A stretch of 64,000 nt of DNA from assembly GCA_963837485.1 (NCBI GenBank), contig CAWINP010000010.1:124001-188000 (forward strand), in the 5' to 3' direction. Made by a program: the position numbers and the translations under genes. Shown here piece after piece: positions 20,060 to 29,727 of the stretch (position 1 is the stretch's first letter; every line of letters starts with the position of its first letter). Below the pieces are notes generated by a model, which saw only the letters and a program-made list of their open reading frames with translations, was not told where the DNA came from and did not search any database. The stretch comes from Solirubrobacter sp963837485 (GTDB lineage: Bacteria; Actinomycetota; Thermoleophilia; Solirubrobacterales; Solirubrobacteraceae).

Positions 20060-20544
20060 GTGGTCCTCCCTTCGGACAGCGATCTCCGTCGCCGAAGATG
20101 CCCGGCTCGCTCGCCGGGCGAGCTATCGCAGCGTAAGCCGGGTCGGCGCGCCGTCGCGGCTGATCGCGCCGCCGCTCAGCATGGATAGGAGCGGTCCGCC
20201 TGTCACCGCTGCTTTTCACGAATGCAGGAGCAGCGTGGCGTCCGATGGAGGGCCGTCAGGCGGCTGCTCCTCGTCCGAGGCAGGAGCGCAGGAGTATGCG
20301 GCCGACGCGCTCGCTCGCGCGTGAAGGCGGGCGTTGTGTGATGTCCCGGTTGTCGCCCCTCCTCGGGCATTTCGTCGGGCGAGTGTTGCGGACGCGCGGC
20401 ACCGGCACCGCCGGGAGAGGGCCCGTAAGCAGGCAAAGTGCCCGCAAGTGTTTCCGCTTGCGAACAGGCGCGGCCGATCCGGATCAGGGTCGGCTACTGG
20501 AGAGGCGTTCCGGTCGGCGCGGGTTCACCCGCGTCCCGTGTTCA
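20060..20544. other. intergenic stretch without a recognised gene
   Basis: No frame here resembles a protein. It contains an inverted repeat CGCAAG-N8-CTTGCG at 20443-20462. It presumably carries the control region of the broken integrase and of the NTF2-cupin gene. Confidence 0.4.
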
Positions 20545-21252
20545 ATGTCGGCGATGGCCACCGAGCGATCAGCAGGCCGCCGGCTGACCGACGCGTTTCT
20601 CGCATGCGATGCGCTGGCGATGGTCGCGGAGCTCGATCCGGACGCGGTCTTCCACAGCCCGGTGGCCGACTACGAAGGTCGAGATCGGATCGGCGCGGTG
20701 CTCGCAGCGGTCACCCAGGTCGTGGCCGTGCCGCGGCGCAGCCACCTGATCGAGGGTTCCGACGAGACGCTGCTGGCGTTCACCGCCGAGTTCGAGGGCA
20801 GCGCCGGCGACGGCGTGTTGCTGGCGGCCGGTGAGCGCGATCGCGCGATCTCGCAGCCGACGCTAATGGTCAGGCCGCTGGCGACGCTCCTCGACGCCGT
20901 CGACCGGATGAAGGTCCTGCTCAACGTAGCGGCCCCGGCCCGGATCGAGCAGGACGAGCTGCCGGGGCGGTTCGAGGGCGCCGACCACGGCGCCGGCGTG
21001 TCCTTCTTCCTGGCACGGACACCGCCGGGCCGGGGGCCAAGCCTGCACCGCCACCCGTATGAGGAGACCTTCGTCGTGCACGAGGGTCGGCTCAGCTTCA
21101 CGGTCGACGACCAGACGATCGAGGCGGGGGCCGGTCAGATCGTGATCGCGCCACCCGGCAGCGTGCACAAGTTCGTCAACGTCGGCGACGCGCCCGCCCA
21201 CATGACCAACATCCATCCGCGCCCGCGGATGTCGCAGGAGGATCTGGAGTAG
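20545..21252 (+). CDS. NTF2-like domain fused to a cupin domain
   Basis: A 235-residue two-domain protein. Residues 5-120 are SnoaL/NTF2-like (RLTDAFLACDALAMVAELDP, DAVFHSPVADYEGRDRIGAV, ISQPTLMVRPLATLLDAVDR). Residues 120-235 are a cupin with metal-ligand motif GPSLHRHPYEETFVVHEGRL and second motif GQIVIAPPGSVHKFVNVGD. A separate cupin starting at the internal ATG near 20908 is conceivable, but the frame is unbroken. Each domain is common in small-molecule enzymes or sensors; the fused form has no function I can name. ATG 20545 is used; 20554 is also possible. Confidence 0.8.
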   Translation: MSAMATERSAGRRLTDAFLACDALAMVAELDPDAVFHSPVADYEGRDRIGAVLAAVTQVVAVPRRSHLIEGSDETLLAFTAEFEGSAGDGVLLAAGERDRAISQPTLMVRPLATLLDAVDRMKVLLNVAAPARIEQDELPGRFEGADHGAGVSFFLARTPPGRGPSLHRHPYEETFVVHEGRLSFTVDDQTIEAGAGQIVIAPPGSVHKFVNVGDAPAHMTNIHPRPRMSQEDLE

Positions 21253-21272
21253 ACGAGCTGGGCGGACCGCGG

Positions 21273-21345
21273 TCAGCCGAGCGCTGCCATGGCGGCGGAG
21301 AGCGCCCGGTCGTGGAGCGGATTGCCGTGCCCGAAGCAGACCACC
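21273..21345 (-). pseudogene. possible C-terminal scrap of a metallo-beta-lactamase-fold hydrolase
   Basis: A minus-strand frame ends VVCFGHGNPLHDRALSAAMA then ALG and stop. The FGHGxPL pattern near the C-terminus is typical of MBL-fold hydrolases. Nothing of the metal-binding core remains. Weak call. Confidence 0.3.
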
Positions 21346-21534
21346 GCGGCAGCAGGCCAGGGTCGTCGGCGAAACCCATGCGTAGAGGTACCCCCTGGGG
21401 ACCTCCGCTCGGGTCGTCTCTGCTCCGCAGCAAGCAAGACCTTCACCCGGCCAGAGACCGACCACACGCGGCCGGGCGGACGAGGCTGTCCCGGCTTGGT
21501 GACCGCTGAGCGATCAACTTGCGGGTGTTGAGCG

Positions 21535-21770
21535 CTACGTGCTCAGCCGGTACTCGAGCAATACGATGCGGCCGTCGAGAAGTCGGGTCTACTCGAGGTG
21601 CAGGCGCATCAGCGGCGCCTCCGCGGATATGTGCTCGCGCCCGGCGCTTCCGCACGTCAATGGAAAGACCATGAGGCGCAGTAGATCCACGAGCCCGGCC
21701 TCCATCAGGTTGCGCACCAGCTAGACGCTTCCCATGGTGCGCAGCGGCACCTCGCTCTGCACGCTTACCC
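21535..21770 (-). pseudogene. decayed RibD-C/dihydrofolate-reductase-like gene (C-terminal part)
   Basis: A minus-strand frame reads SEVPLRTMGSV-stop-LVRNLMEAGLVDLLRLMVFP, LTCGSAGRE, LHLE-stop-T and RLLDGRIVLLEYRLS before its terminal stop. The LMEAGLVDxLRLMVFP...G and RxxxGxVLLxYR patterns are the C-terminal signature of actinobacterial DHFR-like reductases. Two in-frame stops and the missing N-terminus show it is dead. The stretch from here to 22043 holds no other gene I can recognise. Confidence 0.65.
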
Positions 21771-22043
21771 AGACGCGCGGATCATCTCACTGACCCAGCA
21801 GACGAACTTTCTGACGTCCTTCTTCGGACGGACCACGCAGGTGGCCGCGATCGAGTACACCCCGGCTGAACCGACGGCCTGAGTCCGCAGGTCACGGACT
21901 GCCCGCCCGGCATCTGGTAGGAGAGGCCCGGCGGCCGGTTCGGTGGAGTTCGGTAGCTGTCCGCTTGCGACACCAAGGCGCGAGCCGGGCGCGCCCCCGG
22001 AGCTCCGCAGCGCCGGACAGGGCTGCCGGCGATCTGCGTTCGA

Positions 22044-22409
22044 TCAGGCGTCCGGCGGGTCCTGAAAGGCGCGCACCTCGATGCGGCCACCCAATGCCTT
22101 CGACGCCTGCGTCGCCCAGCGGACCGCGGCATCTTGGTCCGCGGCCTCGATCACCCAGAAGCCGCCGACGTACTCCGGCGCCTCAACAAACGGTCCGTCG
22201 ACCACCACGGGCTCGCCGTTGGTGGCGTCGACGGTCTTGGCCGACGACGGCGGGTTCAGCCCCCCGGCGAAGCGAAACGCCCCGGACTCGTGTAGGTCGG
22301 TGTTGAACTCCTCCACGGCGGCCAGCGCGGCCTCCAGTTCGGCCGGGTCCATCGACGCCATGGTCGGCTCCTCGGCCGAGTCGTGGGGCACGGTCAGGAA
22401 GAACTGCAT
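22044..22409 (-). CDS. YCII-related (DGPF-type) domain protein
   Basis: A 121-residue protein starting MQFFLTVPHDSAEEPTMASM with AGAAGGAG-like Shine-Dalgarno AGAAGGAG upstream. It contains FNTDLHESGAFRFAGGLNPP, VVVDGPFVEAPEYVGGFWVI and RWATQASKALGGRIEVR. The DGPF motif and VGGFWVIEA segment define this family, which often pairs with ECF sigma factors. No such partner lies next to it. Enzymatic role unknown. Confidence 0.88.
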   Translation of the reverse strand: MQFFLTVPHDSAEEPTMASMDPAELEAALAAVEEFNTDLHESGAFRFAGGLNPPSSAKTVDATNGEPVVVDGPFVEAPEYVGGFWVIEAADQDAAVRWATQASKALGGRIEVRAFQDPPDA

Positions 22410-22688
22410 CACTCGTCGCTCCTTCTGGCGGGTGGTGCGGGCCAGGCTAACAGCGGCCCTCTGATCACTTGGGCTTTGTGGACCTCCACTTGCCTGATGC
22501 CCTACTTGACTGCCGCGCTGGCCGAACCTCATCGGTCACGCTGCACTACCGGCGACGACGCGATGGCAGCATCCCAGTAGCCGATCCCCTTGCCGTTCCG
22601 GCTCCCCGCGGCGTAGGTCTCCACGGCTACTTCGAGCAGGCGGTGCACGCCGCGCTGACGACGGACCTGCTGACTTCGTGTTCGCGGC

Positions 22689-25547
22689 TCAGGCGAGGAG
22701 TGCGAGCTCGCGCGCCCGTTGCGCGGCCTCGACTCGCGAGCGGCAGTCGAGCTTGCGCAGCATGTTGCGCACGTGCATGTCCACGGTGCGGGGGCTGAGG
22801 AACAGCTCGGCGGCAATTTCCCGGTTCGTCCGGCCAACAGCCACGAGCCGGACTACCTCGAGCTCGCGCCGCGACAGTCCGGCACCATGGGCGTCCGCGG
22901 CCGCGTGGCGGCCGAGGCGCCGAACCAAGGGCTCCCCGAGGGCAGCCACCGCGCGCGCTGCTTCGGTGGCGAGCGGTCTGGCACCGAGCTTGCGAGCCGT
23001 GCGGTAGGCGTCGCCGAGGCGCTCGAGCGCCGGCTCGCGCTCGCCCGCCGCGACGAGCGCTACGCCGGCGCGCAGCTCGACCTCCGCGCGCTCGAAGGGC
23101 AGGTCGACGCCGCGCAGCAGCTTCACGGCGTGTCCGAGCTGATCCGCGGCGGTGTCGTGGTCGCCCTCCGCGAGCGCGGTTTCGCCGATGGCGGCCGCCA
23201 GCGCCGCGAGGGCGTCCGGGTGACCGGTGCTCGACGCGATCGTGGTGAGCGCACCGGCGCAGGCGTTGGCGGCGCCGAGGTCGCCTCGGCGCGCGAAGAA
23301 GCCCGCGCCCCAGCGCAGGCCGCTGACGGCGTAGTGCCGGTCTTCGCTGCCTTCCCAGCGCGCGAGCAGGGAGCGGCACCGCTGCGCGGCCTCGTGTTCG
23401 TCGCCGCCGGCGGCGGCGACGCGGGCCAGGTTGGCCGTCGTGTCGACCGTCATGTTGTAATGCCCCAACCGAGTGGCGGTCGCCAGCGAGGAGTCGAGCA
23501 TGCGCCGCGCGGAGCTCAGCTTGCCTTGGGCGCCGTGAATGCCTCCGGCCAGCCCCTCGGCCACCCAGACGGCGGTTTCCGACGCGACCAGGTCGCGCGC
23601 GAGTTGCAGCGCCTCCGGCCAGTCGCCGCACTCGCGCAGGGCGTAGACGAGGCACGTCAAACATGCGACCTCGGTCTCCACGCTGCCGGACGCGTCACAG
23701 AGGGCAAGCGCGCTCTGCAGCATCTGCCGGGCGCGGCGGTATTCGGCGGAGTCGTAGAGCACCAGTCCGAGCCGCTGGTACAGCTCGGCGGCGACCGCCG
23801 TCATGTCGTGCTCGAGCGCCACCGCGAGCCCTCGCGTCACCTCGTCGAGCCCGGCGGCGTAGTCGCCCCGTTTGGCGCGCGCGACGCCTTCGACGCCGAG
23901 CGCGCGGGCGCGGAGGTCCAGCCGGTCGGCTTGCTCGGCGTCGCGCGCCGCGGCTTGCGCCGCCTCCATCGCGGCGCCGTAGCTCGCACCGGCCCGCAGG
24001 TAGTTCGCGATCGCCAGCCGTTCGACCGCCGCATCTGCAGGCCGTCCCGCCGCTTCATAGGCGTCCGCGGCCGAGCGGCGCACCCGCAGCGCCATCGCCC
24101 GATCGCCCTGGAGGTCGTAGATGCCCGCGAGCCGCCGGTGCGCGTTCGCGCACGCCGCATGCATGCCACCCGCCTCCTCGACCGCGCAGAGCTCGCGCCA
24201 TGCGCGCGCGGCCTCGGCGAGATCGCCGGAGAGCTCGGCGCAGGCCGCGTAGCACTCGAGTGCGGCCGTGCGGCGCCGCGGCTCCTCCTCCACCGGCCAC
24301 AGGTCGAGTGCCCGGCGCCCGGCCACCGCGGCGTCGCGGTAAGCGTGGACGGAGCGCGACTCGTCCGCGGCACGCACCAGCGCGTCGCGGGCGCGGACCT
24401 CGTCGCGCGCGGCCACCCAGTGGGTCGCCACCTCGTGGCTGCTGGCGCCGGTCGCCTCGAGCGCCTCGGCAAGGCTACGGTGCAGCGCGCGCCGTTGCAG
24501 CCAGGGCACGTCGGCGTAGAAAGCCTCCCGCGTCAGGGCATGACGGAAGGCGCCGCGGCCAGGACCGGCCTCGGCCACGAGCTGACGGTCAACCAGTTCA
24601 GTGACGCCGGCGGCGCTCGAGAGCTCGGCTACGAGCTCGAGGTCGAACCCATCGCCGGCGACGGCCGCAGCATCCGCGGCGGCGCGCCCCGGCGGCGAGA
24701 GCGCCCTTGCGCCGGTGAGCACGGCGTCGCGGATGCTGTCGGGCAGGGGTACGTCATTGTCGTCGGCGAGCTCGAGCCCACGCTCACCCGGCGCGATCGC
24801 GTCCGTACGCAGCAGCGCACGCGCGAGCTCCTCGACGTAGAACGGGACCCCCTGGGTGCGGTCGTAGACCGCCTCGGCCAGCGATGGGGCAGGCGTCTCG
24901 CCGAGGATGTCGGCGACGAGCGCGGCCGTCTGCGCGCCGTCCAGCGGACCGAGGACGTGCTCCTCCAGGCGGCCGTCGCGACGTAGCTCGTGTCGCAGCC
25001 GGCGCAGCAGGTGGCCCCGCGGCAGGCCGTCGGAGCGGTAGATGGCCACGAGCAGCAGCGGGAGGTGCCCAAGCGGCTCGGCGAGCGCCGGCAAGAGCTC
25101 GAGCGTGGATTCGTCGGACCACTGAAGGTCGTCGAGCACGACCAGCCGTGTCGTGTCGGCGGCCATCGCCGTGAAGGCAGCGCAGATCGCCTCGAAGAGT
25201 GTGGCTCGGTCGGTCTCGGACGCAGGCTCCCCGAGCTCGGGCAGCAGCACCGCCAAGTGTCGCCCCAGCGGGCCAAGGACCGACAGCCCCTGCGGACTCG
25301 CCCGCAGGTACGACCGCAGCGCGGCGAGGATCGGGCCGAAGGGCGCCGTGACGCCCTCGGAGGCGCGGCCCCAGACGGTCGAGGCCTCGACGTCGTCCGC
25401 GGCATCCTGCGCCAGCCGCGTCTTGCCGACCCCGGCCTCGCCCGCCACGAGAATGATCGCGCCGGCGCCCTGCGCCGCGCGGCGCAGCGCCGCGCCGAGC
25501 CGCTCGCGCTCGGAATCCCGTCCGATGAGCGCGCTGCGACCCGGCAT
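22689..25547 (-). CDS. large ATP-binding LuxR-family transcriptional regulator
   Basis: A 952-residue LAL-type regulator. The N-terminal NTPase has Walker A GEAGVGKTR (36-44) and Walker B RLVVLDDLQWSDES near 135. A long TPR-like helical middle follows (repeats such as LGVEGVARAKRGDYAAGLDE). A C-terminal helix-turn-helix begins GLSRRELEVVRLVAVGRTNR and includes LSPRTVDMHVRNMLRKL. It starts with the GRDSERERLGAAL lead typical of the family. It senses an inducer through the ATPase/TPR part and activates target promoters, which are unknown. The YCII-like gene downstream is a candidate target. Confidence 0.93.
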   Translation of the reverse strand: MPGRSALIGRDSERERLGAALRRAAQGAGAIILVAGEAGVGKTRLAQDAADDVEASTVWGRASEGVTAPFGPILAALRSYLRASPQGLSVLGPLGRHLAVLLPELGEPASETDRATLFEAICAAFTAMAADTTRLVVLDDLQWSDESTLELLPALAEPLGHLPLLLVAIYRSDGLPRGHLLRRLRHELRRDGRLEEHVLGPLDGAQTAALVADILGETPAPSLAEAVYDRTQGVPFYVEELARALLRTDAIAPGERGLELADDNDVPLPDSIRDAVLTGARALSPPGRAAADAAAVAGDGFDLELVAELSSAAGVTELVDRQLVAEAGPGRGAFRHALTREAFYADVPWLQRRALHRSLAEALEATGASSHEVATHWVAARDEVRARDALVRAADESRSVHAYRDAAVAGRRALDLWPVEEEPRRRTAALECYAACAELSGDLAEAARAWRELCAVEEAGGMHAACANAHRRLAGIYDLQGDRAMALRVRRSAADAYEAAGRPADAAVERLAIANYLRAGASYGAAMEAAQAAARDAEQADRLDLRARALGVEGVARAKRGDYAAGLDEVTRGLAVALEHDMTAVAAELYQRLGLVLYDSAEYRRARQMLQSALALCDASGSVETEVACLTCLVYALRECGDWPEALQLARDLVASETAVWVAEGLAGGIHGAQGKLSSARRMLDSSLATATRLGHYNMTVDTTANLARVAAAGGDEHEAAQRCRSLLARWEGSEDRHYAVSGLRWGAGFFARRGDLGAANACAGALTTIASSTGHPDALAALAAAIGETALAEGDHDTAADQLGHAVKLLRGVDLPFERAEVELRAGVALVAAGEREPALERLGDAYRTARKLGARPLATEAARAVAALGEPLVRRLGRHAAADAHGAGLSRRELEVVRLVAVGRTNREIAAELFLSPRTVDMHVRNMLRKLDCRSRVEAAQRARELALLA

Positions 25548-25646
25548 GGCGCGATTCTACGGTGCCTCGGGCGGCGCCCACGCGGTGCGCCGGCGAATGA
25601 CGAACGGATGCATCGGATGACCCTCTGCCGGTTGCCGGATTCGGAC

Positions 25647-26756
25647 TCAGCAGGGGCGCCGGCGCACGCCGTCGATCGCGATCACCTTGCCGGTGAGCGT
25701 GACCACGTAGGCGGTGTCGCCGATGAACTCCACCGATGTCGGCCGGTCCAGACCGTCGACGACGGACACCAAACCGCCGTGCCCGTTCACGCGCAGGAGG
25801 CTGCCGGTGTCCGGCGATGCGGGCTTGCCTTCGTTCTCGGGCGTCGGTGGCAGGTCCCAGATGCCTTGCGAGAGGGCGTACAGCTGGCGACCGCGGCCGA
25901 ACTCGACGTCTACGATCAGACGGCCCCCGGACGCGACCTCCCGCGCGGGCGATCTGGGCGTGAACTGCACGACCTTGCCGTCCTCCGGGCGATGCGGGAT
26001 CGGGCCGGCCTCTCCGATGTAGATCGCGTCGCCACGGACGTCGAGGCCCGTGGGTACGACGTTGTCCAACGCGATCAGCGGCCGGATCTCGCCGTCCCGC
26101 GAGACGCGCAGCACGCGGTTGTGGTGCCCGTCGCTGACCAGAAAGCCGCCGTGGAACGGTTGCAGCGCGTATTGAACGCCGCTGACCACGAAGAAGTCGG
26201 TCGCGGGAGGATTCGCGATCGACCACGCGCCGATATCCGCGATCGCCCTCGCACCGCCGTCCTTAGCGATCCGGTAGAGGCCACTGATCACGTCGGGTTG
26301 CCCGAAGGCCGGCCCGACGAGCGTGACCAGCACGTACGCGGTGTCGCCGCGGAAGGCCACGTCCATCGCTCCGCCGATCCCGACCGCGGGGATCGCCCGG
26401 GGCAGGCCGCTCGCGAAGGTCGTGATCGCGCCCGTGGTCGGATTCACGCGCAGCACGCGGCCGCCTGGGCCATCCGTCACGTACAGCGCCCCGTCGGGAC
26501 CGACCGTGCTGCCTGAGCCGCAGCCGCCGGAGCAGCCGGGCGCGGCGAACGTGGCCAGCTCGCGCACGACCGGCCACGTGGCCGGCTTCGCTGCGCTCGC
26601 CATCGAAACGGTGACCGCCGCGGTCATCGCCGCGGCCGTCACCAGCATCAGGGCGCGTCGGACGAACCGTCGGGGCCGCCGGCCGTCGTTGGACGGCGAC
26701 GTTCCGCTTCTGCGGAGCGTGTGCCGCTGGGCGCGGCGGATGGCGTGCAGCTTCAT
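25647..26756 (-). CDS. ScyD/ScyE-like secreted beta-propeller protein
   Basis: A 369-residue exported protein. A basic N-terminus and the hydrophobic segment ALMLVTAAAMTAAVTVSMASA form a signal peptide (about residues 35-57). The mature part is a six-bladed-propeller-like repeat: GPDGALYVTDGPGGRVLRVN, VLRVSRDGEIRPLIALDNVV, LDVRGDAIYIGEAGPIPHRP, DRPTSVEFIGDTAYVVTLTG. ATG 26756 is chosen for GGAG eight bases upstream over an earlier in-frame start. ScyD/ScyE-like proteins are named after cyanobacterial scytonemin genes; in actinobacteria the role is unknown. It lies apart from the LuxR regulator by 99 bases on the same strand. Confidence 0.85.
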   Translation of the reverse strand: MKLHAIRRAQRHTLRRSGTSPSNDGRRPRRFVRRALMLVTAAAMTAAVTVSMASAAKPATWPVVRELATFAAPGCSGGCGSGSTVGPDGALYVTDGPGGRVLRVNPTTGAITTFASGLPRAIPAVGIGGAMDVAFRGDTAYVLVTLVGPAFGQPDVISGLYRIAKDGGARAIADIGAWSIANPPATDFFVVSGVQYALQPFHGGFLVSDGHHNRVLRVSRDGEIRPLIALDNVVPTGLDVRGDAIYIGEAGPIPHRPEDGKVVQFTPRSPAREVASGGRLIVDVEFGRGRQLYALSQGIWDLPPTPENEGKPASPDTGSLLRVNGHGGLVSVVDGLDRPTSVEFIGDTAYVVTLTGKVIAIDGVRRRPC

Positions 26757-27044
26757 CGGATCTCCTTCCGGCTTCGAGGGCCGACCGTACGGCCTGCCTC
26801 GCCGAGCGCGCATCCGTGAAACCGCCGTACTTCATGGCCGCCTACGCCGTACAGGAGATGACGCTCGAGTTCCCGCCGCCTGACCGGGGGCGCTCAGATA
26901 CGGCAGCCGCCGTTCGCGATTACGGCGGTCCCACGGATGTGCTGCCGGAGGGCGGCGCGTACGGTCGGTTCGTGCAAGAGCGAGCCGTTCTGGCGCCGCT
27001 CGACGCCGACACGCTCGCCTCCCCCGTCACGCAAAGGACTCCCC

Positions 27045-28466
27045 ATGGCCACTACGACAGAGACCGCCGCGGCGCTGCTGGACGGCGCGCTGGACAAGCT
27101 GAAGGCAGGGATCAGGGGACGCGTGCTCACGCCGACCGACCCCGGCTATGACGACGTGCGGCCCGCGTTCAACGCCATGCATCAGGGCCGCCCCGCGGCC
27201 GTCGTCGGCTGCGCCGGCACGGCCGACGTCGCCGACGCCGTCAACTTCGCACGCGACCGGGGCCTGCCGGTCGCCGTGCGCGGCGGCGGGCACTCCATCG
27301 CCGGCCTGTCCACGGTCGACGACGGCATGCTGATCGACCTCGGCGAGATGAACGGCGTCCAGGTCGACGCCGAGCGCCGGCTCGTCCACGTCCAGGGCGG
27401 CGCCGTCCTCGGCGACGTCGACCGGGAGACGCAGGCATTCGGCCTCGTCGCGCCGAGCGGCGTCGTGTCCGACACCGGGGTCGCCGGCCTGACCCTCGGC
27501 GGCGGTTACGGCTGGCTGCGACGCAAGTACGGGCTCGCATGCGACGGCCTGATCGAGGCCCAGGTCGTGTGCGCGGACGGCAGCGTGTGCACGGCCTCGG
27601 CGGACTCGAACCCGGACCTCTTCTGGGCGATCCGCGGCGGCGGCGGCAACTTCGGGATCGTCACGTCCTTCACGTTCCGGCTACACGAGCTCGGCCCGGA
27701 CGTGGCGTTCGCGGCGGTGATGTACCCGATCGAGGAGGTCGCCGGTGTGCTCCGCAAGTGGCGCGACTACGTCGAGCAGGCCCCCAACGAGGTGACCTCG
27801 GTCTGCGTCACGGTCACGTTTCCCGCGAACCCTCAGATGCCCAAGGCCGTCCACGACCGGCCAGTCGCGATCGTCGGCGGCGTTTACGCCGGCGACGTGG
27901 AAGAGGGCATGCGGAAGATGCAGCCCTTGCGCGAGCTCGGCACCGTCCTCTTCGACATGTCCGGCCCGACGCCGTTCACCGGCGTGCAATCGGGCTTCGA
28001 CCCGCTCTTCCCGCGCAATCAGCTGCGCGCGTACTGGAAGGCGCTTCACCTGAAGGAGCTCGACGACGAGGCGATCGACGCGATCGCCGCCAGGGCACTC
28101 GACCGACCGGCGCCGCAGACGCTCGTCAACACCTTCCACATGGGTGGCGCGATCGCCGACGTCGCGCCCGACGACACGGCGTTCCCCGAGCGCTCGGCGC
28201 CCTACCTCATCTCGATCGACGGCCAGTGGACCGACGCGAAGGACGACGCCGACAACGTCGCCTGGGTGCGCGCGGCCTTCGAGAGCTTCCAGCCGTTCGG
28301 GAACGGCAGCGTGTATCTCAACTTCACTGGGCGGGCCGACGAGGCGCCAAGCGCCGGAGTAGAAAGCGCGTACGGCCGCAACCTCCAGCGGCTCGCCGCG
28401 GCCAAGAATGCCTACGACCCCGACAACTTCTTCAACCGGAACGACAACATCACACCGGCTCGCTAG
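27045..28466 (+). CDS. FAD-binding oxidoreductase, berberine-bridge/PCMH type, single covalent site
   Basis: A 473-residue flavoprotein. The FAD domain has VAVRGGGHSIAGL with the flavin-linking His83. The second linkage cysteine of bicovalent members is absent (the loop reads SGVVSDTGVAGLTLGGGYGW), so attachment is to histidine only. FWAIRGGGGNFGIVTSF and the C-terminal BBE segment NAYDPDNFFNRNDNI complete the family pattern. No signal peptide, so it is cytoplasmic. Start ATG 27045; upstream in-frame sequence lacks homology. Such enzymes oxidise alcohols, aldehydes or ring systems with oxygen. Substrate unknown. Confidence 0.92.
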   Translation: MATTTETAAALLDGALDKLKAGIRGRVLTPTDPGYDDVRPAFNAMHQGRPAAVVGCAGTADVADAVNFARDRGLPVAVRGGGHSIAGLSTVDDGMLIDLGEMNGVQVDAERRLVHVQGGAVLGDVDRETQAFGLVAPSGVVSDTGVAGLTLGGGYGWLRRKYGLACDGLIEAQVVCADGSVCTASADSNPDLFWAIRGGGGNFGIVTSFTFRLHELGPDVAFAAVMYPIEEVAGVLRKWRDYVEQAPNEVTSVCVTVTFPANPQMPKAVHDRPVAIVGGVYAGDVEEGMRKMQPLRELGTVLFDMSGPTPFTGVQSGFDPLFPRNQLRAYWKALHLKELDDEAIDAIAARALDRPAPQTLVNTFHMGGAIADVAPDDTAFPERSAPYLISIDGQWTDAKDDADNVAWVRAAFESFQPFGNGSVYLNFTGRADEAPSAGVESAYGRNLQRLAAAKNAYDPDNFFNRNDNITPAR

Positions 28467-28949
28467 GCGAGACGCCCCGCCGCGCCTAGTCGAATCGCGT
28501 CCGTTCGGGGAAGGTGTGGTGAGCATTATCTATGCACCTGCCACGGCGGACGGGTGGTGCGGACCCTCGGGATCAACTCCCGGGACGACGTCCGACGAAT
28601 TCTTCGACAGAGCTACATGAGTGCGCGCGGTCGGTGCGCCGCATCGCCTGGCAAGCGAGCAATAGCGGCTTCCGCTTCGCGCGATGAGCGGGCGCTGCGG
28701 CTGATGCGCGGCTCACGCTCGCAAAGGACGACGCCCAGGAGCGCAGGGGGAGGCTCCTGCCTCCTGGCAAAGGAGCAGTCCTGGCGCACCGCTTGGCTCG
28801 CCGGCTCGCTGCTGAGTCGGACGACAAGGAGCGGTGCGCAGGCGCCTCCCGCCGCCACACGTCGCCCGCGGGCTCGGCGCGATGAGCGTCGTCGCGGAAG
28901 TCTCGAGTTCGTCGATAAGCAGCACTTCGGCAGGCGCATGTGCGGCCTC
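28467..28949. other. intergenic stretch without a recognised gene
   Basis: No frame on either strand resembles a protein. It contains copy B of a short repeat (28902-28929). It borders the RTX remnant, so it may be the degraded tail of the same locus. Confidence 0.4.
28902..28929. repeat. short repeated element, copy B
   Basis: CTCGAGTTCGTCGATAAGCA then GCACTTCG. It matches copy A at 14166-14193 at all but a few positions, and 17 of 18 bases of its right half match copy C at 39391-39412. Confidence 0.4.
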
Positions 28950-29345
28950 GGGCTTATCGAAGGCGCGCGCATTCGCAATGCAGGAGGACGTCGGCTCGGT
29001 CGGCTCGGACCGTGTCGTGGCCGGCGCCGCAGTCCACGAGGTCGCGTGCTCGGTTGCGGGCGTCGATCGTGGCATCGCCGGGGCCCGGAAAGTGTCTTCT
29101 CGCCGGGCCCGCCGACGAGGCGGTCGTTGCCGCTTCCGCCGGCCCGCCTGTCGTTGCCCGGTCCGCCGAGCAGCCCGTCGTCGCCCGCGTCGCCGTGCAA
29201 CTCGTCGTCACCGCCGCCGTCCCGCAATGTGTCGTTGCCGCTGCGTGCCGCGTGGCGCGCGGCGGGCGCCGGGCGCCGGGCGCTACGCTCGCCGCGATCG
29301 GGCAACCGTCGCCGAACAAGCGGTCGTTGCCGGCGGGCACCCGTC
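28950..29345 (-). pseudogene. broken RTX (hemolysin-type calcium-binding) repeat gene
   Basis: A minus-strand reading with frame changes shows AGNDRLFGDG, then SGNDTLRDGGGDDELHGDAG, DDGLLGGPGNDRRAGGSGND and RLVGGPGEKTLSG, then in another frame DLVDCGAGHDTVRADRADVL. These are GGxGxDxLx nonapeptide repeats and the usual DCGxGxDxV end of actinobacterial RTX proteins. No start or signal peptide is left. Confidence 0.7.
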
Positions 29346-29396
29346 GTTCGCCGCCCCGGCTTGCAACGGGCAGGGCGCGCCCGCCGAGCCCGACCT

Positions 29397-29633
29397 AATG
29401 GCCTCGGCGCTCGTCGTCGCGCTCGCCTCCTCGGTGCTCCCCTGCTCGCTCGAGCTCGAGCGCTGCGCCGACTCCCGGAGGCGGTGTGCGGCGTGCTGAT
29501 GTCGCTCGATCCGGCCCTCGCCGCGCTGGCCGGCTTGCTCGTGCTCGACCAGGACCTCGGTGCCCACGAGCTGCTCGCGATCGCGATGGTGACCGTGGGC
29601 AGCGCCGGGGCCCCCAGCCTCAGCCACCGATAA
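29397..29633 (+). pseudogene. C-terminal remnant of an EamA/RhtA-type exporter
   Basis: MASALVVALASSVLPCSLEL runs in one frame. After a one-base shift near 29460 it continues ALRRLPEAVCGVLMSLDPAL, AALAGLLVLDQDLGAHELLA and IAMVTVGSAGA. The MSLxPAxAALAGxxVLxQxLG pattern is the end of RhtA/EamA transporters. The first three quarters are missing. Confidence 0.65.
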
Positions 29634-29727
29634 CGATCTCGCCAAGTCCGTGCGCAAGTCTCCAACCTCGGTGCGTCGGGAGGGGTCGTCGTTCTCGACA
29701 ACCCCCACCACCCACGGAAGGACCGAC

